Source: Rostratula benghalensis (taxonomy: Eukaryota > Chordata > Aves > Charadriiformes > Rostratulidae). From it: a stretch of DNA of 64,000 bases. The notes below the pieces were generated by a model. That model searched no databases. It worked only from the letters and a program-made list of their open reading frames with translations, and was not told where the DNA came from. The stretch covers positions 1,147,215 through 1,211,214 of the forward strand of contig VXAI01000082.1 in the NCBI GenBank assembly GCA_013399305.1, read 5' to 3'. A program made the position numbers and the translations under genes. Below, piece after piece: positions 52,923-64,000 of the stretch (the stretch's first letter is position 1; every line of letters begins with the position of its first letter).

Positions 52923-54733
52923 TAAGATTTGTGGTTCAGGCAATCCTAGTTATTTTAAACTTTCTGCTTAGCTCACCCAGCTTTGTCCAGATTTTAACTT
53001 AGTTGTGTGTTTCCAGGCAGAATTAGTTTAAAACTTCCAAAACCAGCTTCCACGATTTGCAAGCACTACACTTAATAAGCATCCTGCTACCTATTGTCCA
53101 ACAGCGATTAAATGCTCTGCTTTGTCTTGAGATCATGTACAGCTGGGTTTTTTTTTTCAAGAAAAGATAAAAGCAGCTAATGAGGTAAGAATTACTCTGG
53201 AAAAATGGGTACAATGGCTAGAATTTAAGGGTATTTAGATGTCTACTGATTTCAGTGAGACTCAGGTACTCAGTACCTTTAAAAACTAGCTAATCACATA
53301 GGAAATGAGGCACTAATTTAGCCGTTCTCTCAAGAACAGAAAACTGTCAATATATTTATAGCTTTATAAACGAAGGAACAGCAAACAGTCTGTGTGGTAA
53401 ATAAAATAAGTGCAGGTACAATTGTCTGTATTTTACAGGTGACAAAGTGGAAAGAGGATCAGTATTTTATTCTCAATAGCACCAATATAAATCAAGAGTA
53501 ATGCAATTAATTTCAGCTCATATAATTAGGGACTACAACTTTAACTCAGATAGGTTAATGACTTCCCACAAAGGTGCAGGAGTCAGTTCCATAGCTAGAA
53601 TTTTCACATTTTTCTTGAACAAGTTGATAATTTCTCCTGTGTACTATACCCCTTTTAATCACAACTGCAAACAGTTACTTCTCCTTCTAATTCTTATAAA
53701 CACTGGTTCTTAGTGTTAAGAAATGTCTACCGTTTTAAAATTGTAACTAAAGCTGTAAGCAGATTCCACAACATAAAGGTACAAATGATATATCTTAGAA
53801 AAAGGAGCTCTTTCCCATTTGTGTGTAAATTGAGGCAATTCGGTTTGCAGCTACTTAAATTCTACTGGGCCATTGTTTTCACTTTGAATTGGGAGCATAA
53901 TATACAGGTATACTTCGCTTCTCTTTGATACTGTGTTTTTTTTTCTGTTAAGAACAGAATAAGAACCTTAGGAATAAGATTCTTGTTTTGCTGTCAAGTT
54001 CTTTTTGCTTTGGCAAGTAAGAGGGAGACAAATCTTTCTATTCCTTTTGGGTTTTCTCACAGTTTTCCTAATATTTGCCACATTATTGCTCTTGAATTTT
54101 GGGAGAGCTATGTATCTGACACCTGAAGAAAATAAACTCTTGGAAAGTTGTACAGAAACTGTAGGGTGAGTTAGCCTCAGGCAGCTCCTGAGACAATACC
54201 TGCATTTGCCTATGGACTGAAAAATTTTCCTGGGATTAGGTGTCTCAGCTGCCCAGATTCTCACACATGTACACACTTCTCTAAAAGCAAGATATTTCTG
54301 AGGGTAGTAGCTGCAGGTTCTCTAGGTTTCTGACCCAGCTAGTGATTCTTTCAAGTAAACCACAATTCTGAGGGGAAAATAAGCCATAATTGCTTCGACC
54401 TAAAGCATCAGGATTCAGAGTGTTGTTCTTGCTGTCAGAAGCCATTTTAGCCCCCAGGAAATACAACTTCTTGAAAGACACTTCTCATCTGCTATTTTTC
54501 AATCACTGAAGTATACAAGTATATTTGAAAAGCAAAGTGCTTATGATTATATCTGCTTTTATAAGTTTAACTGTAATCAGCAGACTAGGAACAGAGTGCA
54601 CAAGTCATTTTATCTACATTATTTGTGGAGAGTCTCTGAGAACACAGGAGTGCTTCTGACCTAGTTAAACTCCTGCTATTTTGAAAATGATTATTAAAAA
54701 GCCATCAATACTACTCTGAGCCCACATACTCAC

Positions 54734-54853
54734 TTGTTGCCCGGTAACCAGGAGGATGGAGCCTTCTTTCCCATGTACCACTTGCCGGTAAATGTGATCT
54801 AGAATTAGGAGTTCACTCCAGCAGTTCTGAAGCAACTTCATTTGGTCATCAAC
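54734..54853 (-). CDS. NR5A2: NR5A2 (LRH-1) third-from-last coding exon, ligand-binding domain helices 4/5 and beta-turn
   Basis: This internal exon is 120 bp and encodes exactly 40 residues, from [10 protein letters not shown] to LLVTGQQ. A pyrimidine-rich acceptor ending in CAG precedes it, and it ends at a consensus GTGAGT donor (plus-strand image 54728-54733). Both ends are phase 0. The peptide matches the LRH-1 ligand-binding domain almost residue for residue: helix 4/5 with [15 protein letters not shown], then the beta-turn. In the 541-residue human numbering it covers residues 371-410, so the known pocket residues H390 and R393 and the conserved W382 are all present. NR5A2 is a nuclear receptor that binds DNA as a monomer and phospholipids in its pocket, and it controls bile-acid, steroid and early embryonic genes. 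One difference from the human protein as I recall it is Leu instead of Phe at position 404 (codon at 54752-54754). The upstream exon carrying the rest of the domain is outside the window. Confidence 0.97.
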
Positions 54854-57800
54854 CTGTAAAGGAAACATGAATGTTGGTGGCATCACTCTAGGAGTAAGTC
54901 TTACATCACGCTATGGAGTCAGTCCTTCTTCAAGCATCTGGTTAATGTCATGAGACCAGAAATGCTATCAAAAATTATTCATCCGCAAAATTGCTGTTCT
55001 CAGCTGAATAAATAGGGCACTGCTGAAACCCTGCTTCATAACATGTATGCAGTATTTACTACTGATTACATTACAGGAAAGCAGAACTACAGCATTGTTA
55101 CTCAAAGTAATAATAATAGTATATTTATGAAATACTCATGGAAATGGGATATTATTTTTACCCAAAACAAGAATAGCAGAAATAATGCTAATATGGACTT
55201 TCCTGCACTCTCCATCCTTAAATGTCAGCTTCCGTAAATAGTAAGGAACCTGCAGATTCAAGAGCGTTATTGCTGCATCGAGCCCAGGTCAGAGATAGGT
55301 CCCTCGCAAAGGAAAAAGTGAATAGTGAGGTAAACACTCCCTCTAAGAATGGTTGTGGTACTGTGAAAAAAAAAGAAAACTTCCTTATAAACAGAAGCTG
55401 AGCAGCTTCAGGTCCAGTAGGTCAAGAAAGGGCTGTGCACAGGGCAGTAGTGAGCAGTGAGACATATCACTGACTGCATTTGGTAATTCGAGGAACATTA
55501 TGGGCACTCAGCACAAGCAACCTACGTTAAGTTTCTGTGCAATGTGCATATGATAGGACAATAAAGTATATCACTGAACTTATTCCTATTGCAACTGGAT
55601 TGCATTCAGTTTTATTCACTTTAAAGACTAAAAATAATTAAAATTTCCACGGGAATGGGAGAAAAAAAGTCACAAATGAGTGAAAGGTAGACTATGAATT
55701 TAAGTCATGGTAAGCATTTGTTTGGACCTGCACCCGTTTGTAGTGAACTTAATGATTTTTTCCTAAAATCTAAGTCTTTGACTACAGACATGTGTCCTGA
55801 AAGAGTTAAGAGGTGCATACATTAGCACTTAAGTGTTTGGTGCAGATATGGTAATAGCATGTATATAGTTAAAAGGACCCCAAGAACCTGCATAGGTAGC
55901 AATGAAACAGATTAAAAATGCTATAAATTAGGAGAAGTAAAAAGAAACTAGGAAGGAAAATATTTAAAGTGGAGTAATGCCTAGAATTTCTGAGACATGG
56001 AACTATTAAAATTGTTTTTCAGGGGTTCTAATTTCAATCGATTTATAACTATATTTCATAATGCAGGTGAAACCTCATTATAAGGAGCAATATTTCATGA
56101 GCTGAATTAGATAATGAAATAGTTGTTTTCAAATTTTATCAGCTACGACCTAATGATTTTTTTAACTTTATTCTTTCAAGCTTGTTTTCTGGTTGTGTGG
56201 TAGAGAAGGAAATAATATTTGTTACTGATAGATTTTTGTGGTGTCCTCTGTGAAAGTTACCTAGTATTGTCTCCCTCTTTCCAGTCACTTCCCATACATA
56301 TCAAAGTCTCTACTTGCCTCCTTACCTGTCTCAAATTATTCCCTCTTGCTGTACTATGTAAGCCAGTGACATTCGAAGAAAAAGGGAGCAGATTACCACA
56401 AAGCCAGTGGGGAGAAAAGGACAGAAGAACCTGTGTGTGGCAGATCATGGTCTTGTGGACAACCTGCATTAGGACCCCCCATGACTGCAGCAGGTAGCTG
56501 TGCTGGGAAATTGTACAGCTCATTCCTCCCAGTACTGCCTTACCTAGAGGGTTTTAATGGGGTTTTGGGTTGTTTTTTATTTTTATCCACACCCTTCCTT
56601 CACCCTTAAAGAAACAAATCACCAAACCCAAGGAAAATTATATCCAAGTATCTGTGCCAAAATAGTATCTTAAGGTTGCAAAATGAAACACTGCAGAATG
56701 AGTTAATGCTGGTATTAAGGTGCCTATTCTTAGCTTCAATCTGCATTTCTGTTATAACAGATTTTAATGCACAGACACAAAAGGGCTGAATTACGCAAAC
56801 ACGCTCAGTTCTGATATTTCAAATATTTTACATGCTTTGGCTTTTTAGTATGAAGAATAATCTTATCACAGCTGCTGTTCTGCCTACAGTCACAGTTAAT
56901 ACATGGATGTTCAGATAACTCCTTCAAGCTACATATCCATTGGCAATAGAGGAGGAAAGCAAGAGGTGTGGACTCTGTAGATGGATATATTACTAATTCA
57001 AAGTAAAGCTAGTGCTATTACAAACTCAGCCTTGCTCCGTCCCTATGCTGTCTGGGCCCATGATAATTAATTTCTGTTCATACCACAGAGCAAGGCTGAT
57101 TCTGTATTAAAGATCTCTTCCTCTGCCCGCGACATGTTTTTGACGACAAAACCATTTCAACCAAGTGACTTGTTAGCTCAAGAGAGGACAGTAAATTACC
57201 ACATTGATACTCTCCCTACCAAAACTTGGACCAGGTTTAAACTAAGGTATTTTTTTAAGAAACTGTTTGAAATGTACACATTCTAGTGCTCTTGCTTTTT
57301 ACGTGAGACTTTCTTGTGATTTCCCCTGTACTACAAGGTGTTACAAAAATCAAATAAATCATGTTAACGTGATAATTTCATTCAAAATTAGCATTTCACA
57401 GAAAGCTAATGCAGCTTACATCTGAATGAAGCAAACTGTGAGACAGTTTAAACATCCAGAATCCATGTCATAACATCTAATACCTGAATAAGAGGTCAAG
57501 CATTTGATTACATTATAAATGACATATTTTCAGCTAACCCATCTGTCTCAGCTGCAGGCTTTTGAAAACAAACTACACTTTACAGGTCTGGCTTTCTGAA
57601 GGCCCCAACAGCCGCTAGTCTGCAATCAAAGCTTACCTCCCAAGCTTTATCATATCATTACCGAGCCAGTGCTGTGAGAACAGTATGAGATGGCAAAATC
57701 ACAAAAAAAATGTTTTGCAGAGAGTCTGTTCCTGCTGTTCTACAAAACTCATAAAACTAGCAACAGTGAACATCTGCTAGTGGTTCACAAAATCTGCTCC

Positions 57801-60800
57801 TCCATATTCACTGTAATTTAACCAGTGAAAGCCTATAAAATGGATAGCATAAAAAGCACAATACACATCCAAAACACAGTGTTGCCTTCAGAAGACAATT
57901 AGATCCAGCTGTTTTTGCCATTTTTAAGAAAGCTGGCAGGGCAGCAGAATGCTTCCCAGTTTGCACTAGGAAGAAACAGGGGGTGACTTCAAGAAGGGTC
58001 ATGGATTATTAAAATGTAAGGCAAGTGATCAATGCCAGCCTATTTCTGAAAGGTGTGTAGATGAGGAAAAACACATACTTTATCTCTGCTAATGCATATG
58101 AAATAAAAAATAGAAAACAACATAGATCACATTGTACATAAATGGTAACAAATCACTTCTTATGTTAGAAGGAGCTAGTAAACTTTATGACGTGTCTAAC
58201 GTCAGCCAGAACACAAACACGTTTCTGTTTCTGTGGCACGTAAATAAATTAGTTGCAGAAGCATATTATCTGGCAAAACAAAACAAAAAAATGAAATCAA
58301 CCTTTCACCAAAACAAGTATGTGCCTTAAACTGATCCTGAGGCAGAGGCTTAAGTTTTGGGCCAAAGTGGAGAGTGAGTTCTGAAGAGGAAGGTCCTCTG
58401 CAGAAAAAGCACCTTGTGGACTTCAGTCTTCTGACTCCAAAGCCAAATTATGCTAGTCTGCCATTAACAGGGTAAGCAGGAGGAAAGATAAGATTCTGTC
58501 ACCAAGATAACTAAGCTCCAGTCTGGGAATCCCCTATGATCAACACAATTTGCAATCATACATTGAATTAGAAACAAGCTCATAAACTTGCAGTATTGGC
58601 TAAACTTTGAGGTTTTTTCATTTGCAAGGACCTTTAAGAGTATTCATGTTTTAACAACAAGAAAAAAGTAGTCTTTGTTCCAACTACTGGGAATGCTTAT
58701 AAATAAAAACTGAACATCATATGGCCAACAACCAGCTGCTGCAAGAACACTCCCCAGATTTGCTGCTGCTCCCTGCCATAAGAGAAAATTGACACAAGGA
58801 TGTAGTAACCTACGTCATATCTAAGCACATTGTCAACTGAGATACCTATTTGACAGCTATCTAGACTCAAGCAAAATCGTGAGTGAATGCTGGGCCAACA
58901 TGATTAAATTTCGGTCTTCTCTGGCCAGTAGCGTCAGAAGACACACCAGTGGGGACAGTGTAACTGGAAATTGTCTAAGAAATGGCTTTTTAGGACAGAC
59001 GTGGAGGAAGCTAAGGGAAGGTGTGTGACTCAAAAGAAATAGATTGTTTCCAGCACAAAAGAGTAATAATGTTGTGAGTATGAAAAGAGTAACACACCAT
59101 ACTTGTAAAACTGCTGCTAAGTGACAGGTGAAGCAACGACAGTGCTTAGGAGGAGGCTTTAAAGGACAGAAATAGGGAGGCAGTGCAGTGAGAGAAGGCA
59201 TAAGGGAAGTTGGATGTCAGGTAAAACCTTGAAGATGAGGATGATGAGATAGAATAACATGCAAACTTAAAGGTTTTGTGTGACAGTAAGTGATGTTGCT
59301 GGAGCAGAGAAGCAGAGGATGGTGGTTGTCGCCAGCACAGGCAGAAGTCCCAGAAGTGGAAGTGGGCAAATGCTTGTCTGCTCCCTCAAACAATATGGAT
59401 AAGGTGGAGCAAGGGACACCTTTTTGATAGCATTAATACATGGCAATAGGTAAATCCTGTTTCCTATACCAAAATCCTATTTACCTATGCTCAGGGTGAA
59501 GTCAAGGCAGCATGTCAGAATTTGGAGTCATCCATAACCTTGCATCTCATGCTGTTTAGACTACCTGTGGTGTATTCCCCAAGTCATAAGCTGGAAGACA
59601 AATGGACACCGCCGCAACCTCACAGCACCATCCCACTGCGCAGACTACTAACTACCAAGCCAGTCAGAATAAACTACTGTAAGAGCAGAACTCATTATAC
59701 AAAAAGGGTCTCCCAGCATCTGGAATGCTGACAAGTTTTTTGTGTACAGGCGGATGGCAGGATGCAATGCACTATATTCTGATAAGGTTTTAAGATTCCT
59801 TCCCATGTTGACCTGGAAGCATACCTTCAGTGACCTCATGGTAGAAACATATATAATATCAGTATAAATTGACAATATTGCAGTATTGTGACCTCTATGA
59901 AAGACAACTTTGCTGTGCTCTCTCTCTCCTATCCCATGAAGGAATCACTACTTGCACAGCCTATTTGCTGCAGCATTTGGGAAGGGCTGGCTGCAGTCTG
60001 CATGTCCCTCCCTTGTTGGCCCAGTCATTGGCCATCCCAGCTCTTCTCAATAAAGCACCAGAGCACAACTGGATGGGTTGGCAGGAGTTCGTGTCTCTTA
60101 GGGTAGGAACGGATGAAGGTGGGCCACTGTGCAGTCGGACAGTCTATGGTCAGAGCATGGGAAGGTCATGGTGTTCCCTAAGTTAGCTTACTCTTCAACT
60201 TCACTACAAAATAGTATTCCTCATGAAATTTTTTTTTAAAACCCCAACAGATTTGTGACGAGAGACAAAGAGATGTGCCCCCTCCACCAAGTTCGTTGAC
60301 CTTTATTCCCAGAGTTTTAACAGAACCATGGAGCCCGGTGGAACTGTGACACTTCTTTGTGTCCACTGTGAAAGATTCACATGATATTGCTCATCTGCAT
60401 GGCAAACTTCATACTGTTATATATCTGAATACAGGATTGAACACAGAATCTGTGGCAGCATGCCAAGCTCCTCCACTGCCAACTGGAATGATGACTTTAA
60501 ATCACTTTCTGAGTTCTCTGCTAACAAGGATTAGAAAACAGGCATGCATAAGAATACCTTTAGATGCAAATATTAGTTTGTATAATTTTTCTTACCAATA
60601 TAATGCAAACCATGTGGGATATTTCCAGGAATGGAGAAAATACTCTCAATTTGACACCTAAAGGTCTAATCCTGAGCATGTGTGTCACTATCTCCTAGTG
60701 GGACAAGAAGATGGGCTGGGGCTGGGAGTGTCACATTTGTCTGCTAACCCCAGATTCTCACTCAGATGGGCCCTGAGCTTTTGCTACAGGACTCAGTGGA

Positions 60801-62134
60801 AGTTTGTCAGGCTTGTTGAGGACTCTATTGACACTCCAATACACAATCATGCATTATCATTTGTAGTTAAAGGAAGGACTTATCTCAGAAATGCTGGTTA
60901 CTCATCTGAAAAACTATTTGTGCTGATGTTATAGATGAGGAAGGCTAATGCGACACAAGAGTAGTATTGTTGTAGGGTGTATGCTTCCCACAGCACAGAC
61001 TGTTAATCATTATAAACTTTTGTTTTTTCTGAAGAACATTGAAATTGCCAAACAGTAAAATGAAGAATAATGTGTATGCTTTGCTGAAATGCACCTTAAT
61101 CTTATCAAAACCACACTGTGCCTTTCTTTCAGGAAAGTGTTTCACAATATTTAGCATATTGTAACCAACAACTGCAGATTTATTACATTTTTTCTTCTGA
61201 AGAGGTTTTTTCAGCCTGACACTTGATGAATTATCTGTTAAAAGTTTCGGGGTCATGGCTTTTTTTGTGTTGCTCTAAGTTAAATATTTTCTTTATAATT
61301 ATTGCTGCCGATTCAGTTAAGCAATACACTCACTTTATACATAGTCTACATACACCTCCCTTTCTGAGAAGTCGGAGAATTCTTTTTTCATCTCTTCTCA
61401 TTTGCATAAACTTGCGCTATGGCTTTGGGCTTTTCTGCTACTAAAAATTTAAAAGGGTATCTAATGATATAAAAAAATACAATGATTGAAATTTATGTGA
61501 TAACACCATGTTGGATTCAGCTGAGTTGTTTTTACTTATGCTTCTAAGAGAGAATGCCAATATAGAAATAACGTGAAGCATTCATCTCATAGTGCCCCTT
61601 TTAAATTCCACGGCCATTGAATAGCTATTTCCTAGTGAATATAAAGTGATTAAACATCTGTCTGAATTGTTCAACCTGAAGCATACAGGTTCAAGGGATG
61701 GATGAACTTTCTTTCAAATGTAGTTTGGAGATGACTCACAAGTCATTGCAGACATATAGCTCAAGTTGTTACTCCATTTTCTTATGCTATAGTGAAGCAA
61801 ATCGCTCCAAATCAAAGTTTTATAAGACAAGTGCACTCCAGAGGCTAATTTCTGCTCCTGAACGCATGCATGGTTTCCAAATTGTTACATAGGTAAAAAG
61901 GATTTGGACTCTTCAGATGGGTTGCTGCTAACAGTGGGAAACCTCCTGTGCAAGGTTGCTGACAAAAAGCAGCACATGCCTTTCAGAATCAATGAATGCC
62001 CTCATAAAATATGATTACTACCTATAACCTCAGTAATAAAAAGCTACAAAGTTCAAGAAAAAATGATTTAATATTAACTTTGATTGTTCCAGCTCTTCAC
62101 TACAAACCTATGTGTTACATATTTTTTTTAGGTA

Positions 62135-62205
62135 AAGGCAGGGAATGATCTTTACAAGCCCATGTTGGACTAGATGACTGTCCTGTTGCCTTCTAGCTGT
62201 AGTGT
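62135..62205 (+). mobile_element. Probable short CR1 3' end remnant
   Basis: The block CATGTTGGACTAGATGAC followed by a degraded CCTTCTAGCT resembles the end of the CR1 3' UTR (the GGACTAGATGATC...CCCTTCCAACC block). Only about 60-70 bp are recognisable and there is no terminal repeat, so the family assignment is tentative. Confidence 0.5.
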
Positions 62206-62365
62206 GAAGTGAATATAAAACCTGTCCAAGTTTGGTAGTATTTTGCATTCTTTCAAAAGTTAAAATTGAAAGGAAATATAGAAATACTTTGCATGTGACC
62301 CATTCTGCTCCTTTACAGCATTTAAAGAGGCTGTTATAAAGGTGGAATTATACTTGGTGTCTGCC

Positions 62366-62378
62366 TGTGTGTGTGTGT
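62366..62378 (+). repeat. (TG)6 microsatellite
   Basis: Six and a half TG units in the upstream NR5A2 intron. Confidence 0.9.
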
Positions 62379-64000
62379 ATACCTCATAATTCAATTCTAA
62401 ATCCAGCAGTCAGTGTTAGCTTATTTCAACAGAGTTCATCTATTCAAGAGATTAAGTTCCTATATGTCATGTGTGAATCAGTATCCAGATACAGGAATGT
62501 AACTCCTGGGTACTATGCTAAAAAAGAAAAGCAAATTTGCTCACCCTTTATTCAACAACATAGAACTGAGAGAGAGGAAAAGAGAAAGACTAAAATGCTT
62601 CATTAACTCCCTGCTCATGAAACCATTAGAATTTGGAATATCAATCCACTTTTCTTTTTTTTTTTTTTAAGGACATAGATAAAGAATTTATAGCACAAAG
62701 CAACATTATAGTTTTGAAAACCCTCACACTTTTACCCTTCCAAAATGTGAAGCAGTGAAAAAGTGGTGCTTATGCTCTGAATGGTGTGTAGTGATTCCTG
62801 CTTAACAAGTGCACACAAGGAGAGTGATGGCTTTGCAACACCTTGTCCCCTCACACGCCCCTGGACAGCTATGTCCAGGTCACTATTGTGAAAGAGGGGA
62901 TCAAAGCAGCAGTGGCCAGCCATTTCCCAGTTTCAGTGCTAATCTTCCACTGTGCCAAAACACTTTAACAAAAAGCAGCCTTGATCATCAGTTCACACTC
63001 ATTCCGTTTTCTTGCAGGAATGTAACACAAGGTGCATGAGTCCAAGACAGCTGAGGGGAGTATGGGCAAGCAGCAGAGGATGATCCTACTATAGAATAAG
63101 ACCTCTCCTTTTATGGATCTTTGGACTCCATTTAGAGAATATTTCTCTCTATTAAGGAGAAGGTAAATGGCAAATCTCAGTTCATCAAACATCAGCTGAA
63201 AGGGCTGTTAGAATAAACTTTGTGTGCATATATAGATATATATTATATAATGTGTCAAATGCAACATATAACACACTTTTTTTCTCTCCTTTTCCTCACA
63301 TTTATCTCTGTGAAAACTGCATGAAAATGACTTCGTATTTCACAGTCAGCAATTTTTCTGATGAATTATAAATGTGTTTTTCTTAGGTTTTTTTGGCTGT
63401 TTTTTTTCTAACTGAAAATAAGAAAAGGATTTCATTTTAGTCCCAAATGAAAATTTTGCTTACAATGCATTGTTTCTTCCCTCTTAAAGTGAATGCAAAG
63501 ATAAGGAAAGAGCAAAATTAATCCTTCTCAGCACCTGTTTCACAAGGGTGAAGAGGTAGTGCTTGCTTCGGGACCGGACCCATAAAACTGACCTTCACAA
63601 TCCTACTCCTGTGAGTATCTTTACTGATGTCAGTACAACCCAAGTTTATGCATAGTTGGGTCTAGAATTCTAGAAAAAAACCAAACCAAATCATAGAATG
63701 CTATAGACTTTGTGTACCAATTTTGGTACTAAAGCTCGTTTGTTCCCTTGAGTTACTATGGAAGTATATCTGTTTTTCCTAATGTCAAAAAAACTAACTG
63801 CAAAAAAGTGCTGGGCCACATTGTTAGCTCTTTACTTGCATGAACATAGGTCCTTTGGCTTCCACATAACCAAATCAGAATTAGTCCCACTCGATTCATC
63901 GTGAGCTTTGTGAGTCTGCTCTCCTTTTTAGGGTGCACAATGATGGCCTCTGGGGAATCAGAAGACAAGACCGAGTCTAGTAAATTTTATGGAACTGCTG

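Larger units (their letters stand above)
54854..64000 (-). other. NR5A2: Partial intron of NR5A2 upstream of the third-last exon
   Basis: The acceptor TTTACAG beside 54853 marks the 3' end of this intron, and the window stops before its 5' end. The preceding NR5A2 exon, which should carry the hinge and helices 1-3 and end in RELK, does not appear in any minus-strand frame here. Contents: a purine-rich stretch at about 58960-59390, a probable CR1 scrap at 62135-62205, a TG repeat at 62366-62378, AT repeats near 63225-63260 and a perfect 14-bp palindrome at 63661-63674. Confidence 0.85.

Noticed and set aside
54665..54733. Extension of the third-last exon past VTGQQ
   Set aside because: A consensus GTGAGT donor follows CAA, and the next exon continues in phase with VDYSII.
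54854..64000. Search for the large NR5A2 exon with hinge and helices 1-3
   Set aside because: No minus-strand frame contains the expected residues before RELK, so the exon is outside the window.

Overview
The window is vertebrate nuclear DNA, almost certainly from a bird. It is mostly AT-rich noncoding sequence with spliced exons and GT-AG introns. The only recognisable dispersed repeats are CR1 LINE copies with the terminal motifs seen in birds and reptiles. There is no bacterial, phage or plasmid organisation, and most open frames are chance frames in introns or intergenic DNA.

One gene is supported: NR5A2 (liver receptor homolog-1, LRH-1), on the minus strand. Its last three coding exons lie at 54734-54853, 42593-42740 and 16022-16269. 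They join in frame to give the final 171 residues of the nuclear receptor ligand-binding domain, from helix 4/5 through the AF-2 helix to the C-terminal residues HAKRA. The earlier exons (DNA-binding domain, hinge, start of the ligand-binding domain) lie beyond position 64000. A 3' UTR of about 3 kb probably runs from 16021 down to about 12977, using an AATAAA whose plus-strand image is at 12997-13002.

Layout: 1-12976 is intergenic DNA downstream of NR5A2, with a CR1 3' end at 2651-3012, a 147-bp inverted-repeat element at 1139-1285 and a cluster of three AATAAA motifs at 6240-6292. 12977-16021 is the probable 3' UTR and 16022-16269 the last coding exon. 16270-42592 is the 26.3-kb last intron, which includes a 91-base assembly gap. 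42593-42740 is the penultimate exon. 42741-54733 is a 12.0-kb intron holding an internally deleted CR1. 54734-54853 is the third-last exon. 54854-64000 is part of the next intron upstream.

I did not find a new multi-gene system. The items most worth checking are the short inverted-repeat element near the left edge, the internally deleted CR1, several compact inverted repeats, two candidate conserved noncoding blocks, and four strand-asymmetric purine/pyrimidine stretches that may be old unclassified repeats. Statements about noncoding function are inference only.
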